Source: Campanula takesimana (lineage: Eukaryota > Streptophyta > Magnoliopsida > Asterales > Campanulaceae). From it: 64,000 nucleotides of DNA. Shown piece after piece: positions 22,504-33,399 of the stretch. A program made the translations under genes and the position numbers. The stretch is from contig JAOWBW010000599.1 in NCBI GenBank assembly GCA_026119855.1, forward strand, positions 1 to 64,000. Reading direction: 5' to 3'. Position 1 is the stretch's first letter. Every line of letters starts with the position of its first letter. Under the pieces are notes generated by a model. That model was not told the DNA's origin. It was given only the letters and a program-made list of their open reading frames with translations, and searched no databases.

Positions 22504-23497
22504 TGCAGACACCCCATTTTGGACATTCATTTATAATCACACTACTTCTGTGTCTCGCCTTTGATTTTGGTCGAAACTCGTTAAGTTGAACATGTTTTAT
22601 TAAGTTTCTGACTGACTCCGTTAGTCAGGGGCCTAAATGAACATCAAAACTGCTGCAGAGGGAAAAAATGTGATTCCAGCACATGGATGTCTCGTACGAG
22701 ACATTGATGTCTCGTATGAGATATCCCCCCTTGACAGTCGGGTTTTGGTCAGTTTCCTTATTGATCTTAACCCCTTTTCTTGGCAAACACTTAAGCAATC
22801 CGAGGAAAACCTAATGGACGATCCTAGAGTCCAAAAATACCTCTGTGGAAATCAAGTCTTGGATTCCCATCACAACTTACCTTCTTGGCCAAAACCCTAG
22901 GTCAAGAACTCCAATAAATATAGAGGTTCTTGAACCGAAAAACCTCTAGAATGGTCATTCACCCAAAACCACTCCAAATCTGATCAAAGAGGTCCCCATA
23001 ATTAGCCTCTCTTCATCACCCAGAAAATTGAAACCTTCACAACACCATTCAAGCCAAGTTCATTGGATCATCAAGGACTTTAGTCAAGGCCATCCATAGG
23101 ATTCTTAAAGAACGCTTACGTAAAACTCTTTGTTTTCTACCTTCTCTTCTCCTTCTTTGTCTTTGAAGTAGTGTGATTCCATCAAAGGATCAGCCTAGAG
23201 CCTCTCTAATTCATAGAGATGGTCTCGAAGCATATGATCCGACATTCCAAATAAATAAAAAAATATTTATTTGGTCCCTTTTGTGTACGTTTTGCATAAT
23301 TTCAAAACAATGATGATGATTTCTTAGCAAGACCAATCCTAGATTGGGTGAATTGGGTGCTCCTTGACCTTCCCAATTCATAACTTAACCCCCGAATCCA
23401 GATATCTCGGTCTGTGTTCCAACAACAACATGGTGACGACTCTCAAATCAAAAGGTAAAGAGAAGGACGAAACCGCTCCAAAACCCGCGCGCAAACA
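22504..23497 (+). repeat. Left LTR of Tat-1
   Basis: Begins TGCAGACACCCC and ends GCGCAAACA just before the primer site. The palindrome cassette begins 183 bases in. Confidence 0.85.
22687..22724. repeat. Tat-1 palindrome pair, left LTR
   Basis: ATGTCTCGTACGAGACAT, a perfect 18-bp palindrome, followed two bases later by a near copy centred on CTCGTATGAG. Confidence 0.9.
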
Positions 23498-23607
23498 GTG
23501 GTGACTCCGCTGGGGACTGATCACAGTAAGTGGTTAGACTTGCGTTGAAAGAAATCATCGTTGTTTCAAAATTCTGCATTCTGTACTGAATCTGTTCCCA
23601 GACTGAG

Positions 23608-23646
23608 ATGCCTCGTATGAGGGATCACTTGTCTCGTAAGAGACAT
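23608..23646. repeat. Tat-1 palindrome pair, leader
   Basis: Two decayed copies (CCTCGTATGAGGG and GTCTCGTAAGAGACATC) about 100 bases after the primer site. Confidence 0.85.
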
Positions 23647-23868
23647 CTCACTTCTATTCAGCTGGTCTGACTCCCTGGTTTGAAAAAGAATTTTGTTCGG
23701 TTCAAACACGTACACAGGGTTTCAGATCTGCTTCCCCCTCTGTTTCTGAGTCTTAGGACCTTCCTAACGATGAAGAAACTCCCCATGTATCGTAAAGCTA
23801 ACTTTTGTTTTGCAGGAGTACTTGCTAATTGTTTTATTCCTTGTTTTACTTGCGTTTGCTTTATGTGT

Positions 23869-23928
23869 GAACTACGACGGCCTGAGTTTCTCCGCAAGAG
23901 GGAAACGTAGGCAGCCACTTGGCCCGGC
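23869..23928 (+). other. CTACG/CGTAG candidate RNA hairpin, Tat-1 leader copy
   Basis: GAACTACG (stem CTACG 23872-23876) pairs with CGTAG 23906-23910, which continues into GCAGCC. The inner stem is TTTCTC with GGGAAA. One of four copies with the same frame and different inner stems. Confidence 0.65.
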
Positions 23929-24782
23929 CATTGCATGTTTTTTGTTTTACTTTCAAAAAAAAAAAAAACTCTCTATTTTCTCTTTGTCACCTAGATCTTG
24001 AATCTCACACACGAGCACTCATGTAGAATAACTGACTACATACCCTATAAACCCGGGTCCCAATCAGAGGACGGATGTCGTCCAGCACCCCCATTCTAAC
24101 GAATGGCCCTCACCGGTCTCTCCAAAGATGGTGTACCCACTTCGTGACACGCTCCTAGACTATGTTCACGGGGAGCCTTAGCCGTAAGCCTTGCATCAAC
24201 CTCATGCATACATACTAGTTAATAAGACACTCCTCGAGACTGGTCGGTTCGATTCTTAGGGTTGTTTTAATCTTTGCCCAAGACAACGCATCTTTACAAT
24301 CTATAATCCTCCCTTGTGAATATGACAAATGTCCCTTCGGTAAAATGTTGAACAAAGGATTTTGAAAGAATGGAGAACCTCTCTACGGAAATCCGAGTTT
24401 GTGTTTTCCTACTTTCATTATTCTGTGCGGGATTGTGGATGCCATTTTGACTTAGTTTCGACCGCACCGTTCAACATTTCCCTTTCGGTTGTCCCTTAAA
24501 ATTCACAAGGTTTGATTGCATCAATGCGTTGTTTAACAAAGTTCAAAACAACTACGGAATCACTTAGGTTTGGTTAATTGAATGGTGGATTCCGATGAGA
24601 ATATGGGACCCTTGCCCGAATTGTCCGTTTGGGAGAGTGCTATACAGGTGAAAAACAAGGGGCTTATATTCTAGGGTGACAGAATTCACTATTCCAGGAT
24701 GAACTAGAGTAGTAACCTCTCAAAATGGATTAAATTCCATCCGACCAATAGGATTAAAAACTGCAATCTGACTGTTAGGCTG

Positions 24783-24802
24783 GATGCCTCGTACGAGACA
24801 TC
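24783..24802. repeat. Tat-1 palindrome, just before gag
   Basis: GATGCCTCGTACGAGACATC, a single copy, about 140 bases before the gag ATG. Confidence 0.85.
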
Positions 24803-24941
24803 CTCCTTTTTCTGTGAATCTGATGTGTTGGTCAACCCTATTTCATAAAAGCTGACTTGTTGGGACCCCAGCCTGGACTTGACACAGTTTCTACACTCTA
24901 GGTCCGTCCGATCAGCAAAGTAGCTCCACACTGCCAACACA

Positions 24942-25688
24942 ATGTCAAGCGCTAAGTTTACTCAAGAACTCAATGACCTCAAAGCTCGACTAGAAGGGGA
25001 AGTGGGTCAACTCTCTGAGGTGTACGCAACGGTCTTGTACGCACGCTTCAAGAGGGAAATAGAAGAAGAATTCATGACTCAACTACGGACACAAAAGGAG
25101 TTCTTCGATAGAGAAATCAAATTTCTCCAAAGTCAATTGCTAGCCCGAGAAGAGGAAGTAGGCGCATTCCGAAGAGGCCTACTCATGCAAGAAGAGTACT
25201 ATGAGAAGAAGATCGATACACTCCAAGCATGCCTACAAGCTCAAAGAGAATGTTATAAAATGGAAGTTGAATCCAAAGCTAAGGCAAAGCCAAGAGCCTA
25301 CCACAAGTTTGAAGGCATCACTCAAAGAGAAATATTTGACATACTCGTAGAAGCCGGCAAGGTCGCACCAAGGAAGCCTCCTACTACTCCGAGGGAGCTC
25401 CCTGCAAATCATGCTCACCACCTCTACTGCAAGTTCCATCAATTTAGTGGTCATGATACCAACTCTTGCCACCACCTTAAAGATGTGATCCAAGATCTCA
25501 TAGACGCTAAGAAACTAAAGATTCCTAATGTAGTGGTAAGCCCCTTCCCAACTACGGAAGGAGGAATCAATGTAATAGAGATAGCTAGTGAGAAAGAGGA
25601 GACTACTCGCCTAGTCCCAAATGTGGGCGAGAGCACTCCAAAGTTTAATAATGAAATTTCTTTCTGTTACATGTTGTCTTGGGATTAA
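24942..25688 (+). CDS. Tat-1 gag with the capsid core missing
   Basis: An open frame of 248 residues. Residues 1-110 are a charged coiled coil (LNDLKARLEGEVGQLSEVY to QAQRECYKMEVES). Residues about 120-140 (YHKFEGITQREIFDIL) and 160-190 carry a zinc-knuckle-like CKFHQFSGHDTNSCHHLKD. Compared with Tat-2, where a full retrotransposon gag core (about 40500-41000) sits between the coiled coil and the knuckle, that core is absent here, yet the frame is continuous across the join. It would normally build virus-like particles around element RNA; without the core it probably cannot assemble them alone. Confidence 0.75.
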   Translation: MSSAKFTQELNDLKARLEGEVGQLSEVYATVLYARFKREIEEEFMTQLRTQKEFFDREIKFLQSQLLAREEEVGAFRRGLLMQEEYYEKKIDTLQACLQAQRECYKMEVESKAKAKPRAYHKFEGITQREIFDILVEAGKVAPRKPPTTPRELPANHAHHLYCKFHQFSGHDTNSCHHLKDVIQDLIDAKKLKIPNVVVSPFPTTEGGINVIEIASEKEETTRLVPNVGESTPKFNNEISFCYMLSWD

Positions 25689-25896
25689 ATACTAGATAGA
25701 AAGAATAATAAAGAAAAGGATTATGTTAACTTACTCACCCGTTCTGGTCGAGTCATAATAAACAAAGACCCAAGAATATGAGAACCATTGTCTTCGAAAG
25801 AGCCCGAACCCGTTGAGCTTGACGATCCACTTCTTAAACAACTAAAGAAACAAGCTAACATTATGGGATCTCTTAGGCTCATCTCATAAGCATCGA

Positions 25897-26943
25897 ATGA
25901 TGATCTCTAAAGCTTTAGCCCAAGTCGAAGTGCCCAAAGAAATAACTCCCGAAGAGTTAACACAAATGGTAGGCCAAATCCAATTTGGCAATGTGATCAC
26001 ATTTACCAACTTAGATCTACCACAGTATGGTGGAGGGCACACCGAAGCTCTCTACATAACCGCAAGGGTCCATGGGCATCGAATCCCCAGAATCCTAGTA
26101 GACAATGGGTCCGCCATAAATGTCTTACCCAAGAAAGTCATGGTAACGCTTGGACTTACCTCAAGAGAGCTAAAACCGTCAACTCTTACTGTACGAGGGT
26201 TTGATTGCACTGCACGCTCACCTATAGGGGCGATCACTCTAACAGTTATAGTGGGAGAGATAACTACAAAGGCAGAATTCCAAGTCATTGACACCCCTTC
26301 TTCCTTCAAACTTCTTCTGGGGCGCCCGTGGCTACATCAAACAGGAGGAGTACCATCAACTCTCCATCAGTGTGTCAAGTTTAAACACAACGACACGATA
26401 GTCACCATACTTGGGGAACTAGTCACTGCTAGCCCGATCTTAGAAATTCAGCATGAGGCAGCTGACCACCTCTTCAATGGATTCGAAATCCAAAAGGAGA
26501 GTAATGTAGAGATGGTAGAGGTGCACAATGAAAATGACTATTCCAAGGCGATTCCATTCTCCAGAACGCTCCCAGTACTTAACATGATGCTAAAAGAAGG
26601 GTACTTCCCCAGCCTTGGACTTGGCAAGCATTTACAAGGGATAAAAGAACCACCACCTGTCGTTCTATACCCCCCAGAATATGGTCTAGGGTATGTGTCA
26701 CCACTCAAGGGCATCCCTAAGAAAGAAAGGGATTGGACCTCATACATAGTACCACTAGCACCGCCCTATCGAAAGACTCTAAACGGGTACTTTTTACGTG
26801 AGGGGGAAAACTTGCCATACATAATGTTCCCTGAACCATGGATCGACCATAGGGGGAAGCGCCAACCGGGCTTTGAAATATTCAGGGACTGTGATCCGTA
26901 CTCACTTGAAACAGAACCGATGCAATTCTCGTGGCTACCTTGA
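25897..26943 (+). pseudogene. Tat-1 protease region
   Basis: Retropepsin-type active site ILVDNGSAINVLP (about 26092-26130) and the flap region, then FKLLLGRPWLHQTGG and a G-patch-like LGLGKHLQGI segment near 26618. A TGA at 26941-26943 ends the frame, which continues in phase for another 70 codons to a TAA near 27156 and on into RT. The active site has Asn after Asp, where DTGA or DSGA is usual in retropepsins, as in many Tat proteases. Confidence 0.8.
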
Positions 26944-29900
26944 GAATTAGGGGGTACCAAGGCCGAAGCATTTAATGAGTGGGACTTTGTGTTGGGAGAT
27001 GACTTACTGCGCAAATTTCTTAACCTTTGCAAGCTAGAGGACACCCAGATCAATGCAATAGACAAGGGGGACACTCCGAACCAAGACTACACCAAGCTCA
27101 TCGAGAAGAGTGACGAGCCTATCCAGAATTGGTATGCAACTGGGGGACCCATATAAAGTGAAGAGTTCCTGACCCAAGAGTTAGGATGTACTCCCCATCC
27201 CCATAGAGAAAGAAAATTTGTAACTCTTACCTTAGAGTCAGATACCGCTACCGATGAGCTCACCCAAGAGGACTTGGATGCCATCGTGGAACATGTATTC
27301 CCCTACTTTCTTAATGAAAAAATAGATCTTTCTGAGTATCCCGAGATTGCTAGCGTCGTAAATGATGAATTAACTAATAACTCTAATGAATTAGATAATA
27401 ATGAGTCATATGACGAGATAGATCAAGAAAACGAACAAATATTAAAAGAAATTAATAAGCAAGTAGGTCATCATGGCAGAAATGGTCCTATTGATGCCGA
27501 AAAAATGCAAACAGTTAATTTGGGGACGGAGGATGATCCGAAAGAGACTAAAATTGGCAGTTTCTTCAAGGGGGAAGACCGACAAGCCCTCATAGCGCTT
27601 CTCCGAGAATTCGTAGATGTGTTCGCTCGGTCCTATAAAGATATGCCGGGGCTAGCCAATTCGATTGTTGAGCACAAGATACCTCTGCTTCCCGATTCAA
27701 AGCCAGTCAAGCAGAAACTCTGCAGAATTAAGCCAGAATGGTCAGTACAAGTCAAACAAGAGATAGAGAAACTCCTGAGTGTTGGGTTCATCAAAGTAAT
27801 AGAGTATCCAACCTGGTTGGCTAATACTGTGCAGGTTTCCAAGGCAAATGGAAAGGTCCGCATCTGTGTTGATTTCCGTGATCTCAACAGAGTATCTCCG
27901 AAAGATGATTTTCCTCTTCCCAACATAGACATGCTCGTTGACAATACCGCAAAATATGAAGTCCGTTAATTCGTAGACGGATTTGCCGGTTACAACCAGA
28001 TCCTCATGGCCGAGGAGGACCAACACAAAACAACGTTCACCACACCTTGGGGGACGTTCTGTTATACAGTCATGCCATTCGTACTTAAGAATGCTGGAGC
28101 CACGTACCAAAGAGCCGTAACTGCGCTGTTCCATGACATGATACCTAAAGAGATGGAGGTGTACATTGATGACATGATCATACACTCCAAAGGCTCCGAC
28201 GGGAAACACTTCGTCGACCTCAGAAAGATCTTTGAAAGGTTAAGACACTACAAGATGAGACTTAATCCAGCCAAGTGCACGTTTGGGTAGTAAAAGGAAA
28301 GGTCCTTGGGTACATGGTCACCGAGCGTGGTATAGAAGCGGATCCCGCTAAGATTAAAGACATCATTGACATGCCTCCACCTAAGACGCAAAAAGAAGTC
28401 AAGGGATTCATGGGTCGCCTTCAGTACATTAGTCGTTTCATTAATCAACTCACGATGATGTGCGAGACCATTTTTAAGCTCCTCAAGAAAAATGCATCCC
28501 TAGAATAGACTGAAGAGTGCCAAGCAGCCTTTGAAAAGGTCAAGGAGTACTTAGTGAATCCGCCAGTGTTGGTTCCACCGCATAAAGAGAAACCGTTGAC
28601 CTTGTACCTCACAGTCAATGACACTGCACTAGGGGCTATGCTAGCACAAGAGCAACCCAATTCGAAGAGAGAGAATGCCGTGTACTTTGTCAGCCGTCGC
28701 TTCCAAGGGGCTGAATTGAATTACTCTGCATTAGAAAAGTCGTGTGCTGCACTGGTATGGGTACCTGAGAGACTAAAGCCGTACACAGAAGCATTTTTTG
28801 TACAACTAATTGCCCGAATGGACCCAATGAAGTACATCTTTGAGAAGTCACATGTCTCATCTAGGATAGCCAAATTGTACTTCATGCTCGCGGGGTACGA
28901 TATCACTTACATCACACAGAAATCCATGAGAGGAAGAGTCTTCGCGGATCATTTAGCCGAATTTCCATGTGATGAAGCGAAAGGGGAAGACCCGCGATTC
29001 CCTGATGAGGACATCATGACAATAGCAGAAAATAAGTGGCAATTATTTTTCGAAGGCGCAACCAATAAACGGGGATATGGCATTGGCATGTTACTAGTAG
29101 ATCCCTCAGATTTCTGCACTCCACTCGCAATCCGCCTTGATTTTGAGGCCACTAACAATATTGCTGAGTACGAAGCTTGTATAGCGGGGATTGAAGCAGC
29201 CTTAGAAAGAAATGTGACCGAACTAGAAGTATACGGAGATTCATAACTTATAATCTATCAGTCACTCAAGAAGTGGAAGGTACAAGATCCTACACTCCAG
29301 AAATACAACGACCATCTCCAAGACTTGGTCAAACAGTTCAAAGAGGTCACTTTCTACTATCTTCCTAGAGATAAGAACCGCTTAGCAGACTCGCTAGCCA
29401 TGCTAGCATCACTTATTGAAATCCCTGAATGGACTGAGGTCAAGACCTTCAAAGTCATGAGGCGAACGACTCCTACTTATCACTCAATCATAGACCTGCA
29501 CGACTACAAAGAAGAGTGTAACTCTATGAATGCCTTGGACGATAAACCTTGGTATTATGATGTATGGCGTTTCCTCCTAGACGGAACATTCCCATCAGAC
29601 GCATCACCTAAAGCAAAGATAGCCCTCAAATGGTTTGCCGGGCAATTCGTTATCATAGGTGATCGCCTCTACAAGAAACATCACGAGCAGTGTCTACTCT
29701 GTGCCGACGAGCACGAAGCCGTAGAAATCATGGACCAAGTCCATCAAGGAGTCTGTGGAATCCACATAAATGGCAATATGCTAGCAAAGAAAGATATCCA
29801 ACTAGGGTACTATTGGGCTACTATGGAAGCCGACTGCACCGAGATGGTTAGAAAATGCCACAAGTTCCAGATACATGCCAACTTACAACACACACCACCG

Positions 29901-30788
29901 TCCATATTATACCCCATGACATCCCCTTGGCCATTTTCTACATGGGGAATAGACTTCATTGGCAAAGTTTCACCGACAGGTCATAATGGACACTCATTCG
30001 TGTTAGTCGCCGTTGATTACTTCACTAAGTGGATCGAGGCTCAATCCTATAAAGTCTTAAATGCCAAAAAGGTGGCTGAGTTCATTAAGACCAACATAAT
30101 ATGCCGATATGGGGTACCTCATGAGATGATATTTGATAATGGCACGTACTTTGAAAAATAATGTGACCAATTACTTGCAGAGTACAAGATAGAGAGACAT
30201 AAGTCGTCACCGTACCGACCACAAACCAATGGAGCAGTCAAAGCTGCTAACAAGACCATAGAGACTATCATCAGGAAAATGGTTAAGACTGGCAGAGACT
30301 GGCCCGACAAGCTACCTTTTGCACTCTGGGGATACCGTACTTCGATCCGTACCGCCACCGGTGAAACTCCATATGCCCTAGCCTAGATGGAAGCAGTGTT
30401 ACCAATCGAATTAGAAGTACCATCACTAAGGGTTCTCCTAGAAAACCAAGTGAATGAATTCGCATGGTTAAACAGCCGTTATGAGCAACTAGCCCTTCTA
30501 GATGAACGACGACTTCGAGCCGCTGAGCATATCCAAGCGTATCAACGGAGAATGGCCCGAGCATTTAATAAGAAAGTCAAATCCAGAAACATCAAAGAAG
30601 GGGACCTTATCCTACGAGAACATCATCCTGGACCATTAAATCCTATGGGAAAGTGGGGACCAAGATGGATAGGCCCTTACATAGTCAAGAAGGTCTTCTC
30701 CGGAGGAGTGGCGCAACTCGCAGACCTAGATGGAGATAAACTGCCGAAGCCCGTCAGCATGGACAAGCTGAAGAAGTACTACTCATAA
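26944..30788 (+). pseudogene. Tat-1 RT, two RNase H domains, integrase
   Basis: One phase for most of its length. RT: KPEWSVQVKQEIEKLLSVGF to YIDDM (28162-28176). TAA at 27967-27969, a one-base loss near 28288, TAG at 28506-28508. RNase H 28554-28960. A second RNase H follows from 29040 (LFFEGATNKRGYGIG, NNIAEYEACIAGIEAAL) and is broken by a TAA at 29244. Integrase: WGIDFIGKV, IFDNGTYF, a TAA at 30159 and another break at 30385; it ends at 30788. Two catalytic sites are also changed: Asp to Glu in the second RNase H (29052-29054) and Glu to Lys in the DDE triad (30240-30242). The second integrase Cys is Phe (KCHKFQ). Dead. Confidence 0.9.
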
Positions 30789-30823
30789 GTCTGTCCCCTA
30801 TTTCAAAAATAAAAGAGGAAAGC

Positions 30824-30862
30824 TCGCTAGGTTGAAAACCCGCAAGGGCGGCCTAGGCAAAA
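30824..30862 (+). other. GNRA-type hairpin, Tat-1 copy A
   Basis: CTAGG pairs with CCTAG. The inner CCC GCAA GGG closes a GNRA-type tetraloop. It starts 35 bases after the pol stop, and AAAA follows. Confidence 0.65.
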
Positions 30863-30890
30863 GTTAGAGCAGAGAGCACGAGAAAAGAAG

Positions 30891-30930
30891 CCCGCTAGAT
30901 TGAAAACCTGAAAGGGCGGTCTAGGCAAAA
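30891..30930 (+). other. GNRA-type hairpin, Tat-1 copy B
   Basis: CTAGA pairs with TCTAG, a compensatory change relative to copy A. The inner CCT GAAA GGG has a U-G wobble and a GAAA loop. Confidence 0.65.
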
Positions 30931-30975
30931 TCAGGGTGTGCATAAAAAATAATAATAATAATAAAAAATAGGGGA

Positions 30976-31016
30976 CAGTCTCGTACGAGACGCCTATGTC
31001 TCGTACGAGACATGTC
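30976..31016. repeat. Tat-1 palindrome pair after pol
   Basis: Two exact TCTCGTACGAGA cores 8 bases apart, between the GNRA hairpins and the CTACG hairpin. Confidence 0.9.
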
Positions 31017-31050
31017 AGTCAGCAGACATATTTTTCTCTTTCTTAAACAA

Positions 31051-31108
31051 GAACTACGATGACCTGAGCTCCTTATTTAATTGATGTAAAAGGAGAACGT
31101 AGGCAGCC
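31051..31108 (+). other. CTACG/CGTAG candidate RNA hairpin, after pol
   Basis: Outer stem CTACG (31054-31058) with CGTAG (31098-31102). Inner stem CTCCTT (31069-31074) with AAGGAG (31090-31095). The constant flanks GAACTACG and GCAGCC are retained. Confidence 0.65.
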
Positions 31109-31290
31109 TTTTGGTCCGGTCTATTCAATAAATAAAATCCAAATCTTGTCTTCTTATTAACTGAATGCATTTCAAGAAAGCAATAAGAAAATTTCTAACA
31201 TGAATGACAACTTGCAAAAGAAAAATAAATAAAATACTAAAAATCTAAACATTGATCTATCTATTGGAATCTCTCGATACTCCTAAGGAT

Positions 31291-32793
31291 CTATTTCTTC
31301 CTTGGCTTAGTAGGGGCTTGACCACGGTCCGCTTTGTCATTCCTCTTCCTCTTATACAAAGGTATCTCGAAACCGGGAGGAACATTAAGCCGACTGAACA
31401 CCGAGGGAGTGAGCCCCGCAAACACATGAGGCCTATCTAGAGCTTGAAATTTACCGGGATGTCCGTTCGCTCTCTTCGCGTAGAAGTCACTATCCAGAAA
31501 GTCTTGGGTGGAATCTACTCTGACATTAGAAGGATCCTCCTTAGCTTCCTTCTTCCTCAAATTCAAGCTAGGCTCAAATTGGTCGGCCAACAGAGAGCGG
31601 CGAATGTCATCAATACCCTCAGCATTGGGGCGGAGTTCTGTGAGAAACCAATCCAAGTATTTATCCGACAAATAGATGCTCCCTCCATCATGATGAAGAT
31701 TGGTCCAACGATCCATAGTGGTGCCTTTCCCCCAAACGCGAGCCAAGCTCGTAGAAACTCTGAGTCCATGAAAGAAATATCTTGAGGTCGTCCCCCTAAC
31801 ACGAAAGTGTCCTGCTGTTGACCGAACTGTCGCATTACCCTCCGAGCATAATAGAAAGAGGAATCCCTCAAACCCGGAAGGATGACCCTGTCGTATCCAA
31901 GGGTATTAGTTACAAACCGCTTCACCTTCCAAAAGGAGGGGCACCAAGCAATATCATCAGTCTCCACTTTGGCAAAAAAAGGGCCCAATCCTCGACGCTG
32001 AGACTCTTCACCAATAGTTTTCGCCTATGGAATGTATAAGGAGAATACTCGATCGGAGAGTCCAATAGTTTAAAATGTTCTCTCAGCCAAATAGTCAACA
32101 ATAATGGACTTCCTGAGTCATGGAGCCAGTTCGGTGTAGATCATCAAGACCATGAAGAGTCTCCCCCAAGATAAGAGGAATTATGTTGAAGGCCCATCCT
32201 CTAGCTTGCAGAACCATGTCCACGAGCACCGTGTTCGCTATGCCACACTTGCTCACGAAAAGAACGATCCGGAACAAACATAATGCCAAGAGGCAACATT
32301 GGGAATCCACGCCGTGACCACGAGTCACCCGACCTTTAAATCTCCTAGGCAAAGAGTGGAGATCGACATAGCGGTTATGAATATAACTCTGGGCCTCGGG
32401 AAGGCCTATGCTCAATAAGTCCCTAAAAGACTCCGCCGGTACCTTGTCACAATTAGGAACCGCAATCACCCCGGTCAATAGAATATCCAAGATAGCCGCC
32501 ATCTCCTCTACAGTAAAGACTATCTCATTAAGCGAAAAGTTGAAGAGATGAGTCGAAGGATCCCAGAAGCGTGCAACTCCCTTTAAAAGGTCCCAATCCA
32601 GTTTTAGATTCTTTAAGGTGAAAAGAATATTAAACCCGAACATCTCCACGAATCTTTCATGACGAGCTTTGTCAAACGAGCGAAAGAACGTTGCTAAATC
32701 ACCCTTATAGCATTCCACTAATTCTGAGCCCAAGGAGAACTCATCAACAATTATTGATGAAGGGACGGACTTACTTAGGGCCATTGGGAGCAA
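31291..32793 (-). pseudogene. Tat-1 antisense gene 1: DUF7745-like protein
   Basis: Starts at an ATG at 32793 or 32784. The first 232 codons are open (FGFNILFTLKNLKLDWDLLK, ARFWDPSTHLFNF, IVFTVEEMAAILDI). The frame is then broken near 32095, and resumes with KLLVK-type sequence, IAWCPSFWKVKRFV, VILPGLRDSSFYYARRVMRQFG (about 31830-31990) and a basic tail (YKRKRNDKADRGQAPTKPRKK) near 31300. This is the pattern of plant DUF7745 proteins, found mostly with retroelements; no biochemical role is known to me. It is convergent with pol. Tat-2 carries a relative at 47019-48410. Confidence 0.7.
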
Positions 32794-32940
32794 AAGGTTG
32801 AGAATTTTACTCCAAAAGAAAAGTTCCCAGAACTGATTTAAGGCTGCATGGTATTCTAGGACGGACTAGAGGTGTTTATATACAAGTTTGGACACCAAAT
32901 CCTCAAGGAAAAAGGAGAAAACAACTGCAGATTCAGAGGA

Positions 32941-32980
32941 TGACTCGTACGAGACATCGATGTCTCGTACGAGGCATCTC
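32941..32980. repeat. Tat-1 palindrome pair between antisense genes
   Basis: ACTCGTACGAGACATC then GATGTCTCGTACGAGGCATC, in the promoter-side gap of antisense gene 1. Confidence 0.9.
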
Positions 32981-33399
32981 CCATTTCAGAACAACAACAA
33001 CTCTGCTCAAATCCCAGGTTGCCCGATAGGTCAAAACATGCCTCAAACACCTCAGAAACTCACCCCAGACAGTTTATACATCACATACAAATGACCCAAC
33101 ACGAATCCATCTCATAAAATTACCCCTCGGTTGACCAACCGGATGTGAATCAATCCATTTACATAGTCAGAAATTAAAACTAAAATTAACTAATGTATTG
33201 TGTGTTAGAGTTAGGAAATAACTGTTGCATAGGTATAAAAAGAAAAATTGTCTTCGCCTACGCCGAGGCGATAAATACATCATCAACAAAAAGAGGGAAT
33301 GGGGAATCCTATCTACTCGGGCATCAAAAGGAAGGAGACGTCTCCATTGCCACGTGATCACTCGTCCGTCTGAGGTCTCTTCCCGCAAGAAGCTGACTC

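Noticed and set aside
22298..22540. 80-residue minus frame rich in His/Thr
   Set aside because: Result of a GTGGTGGT simple repeat on the other strand; no family resemblance.
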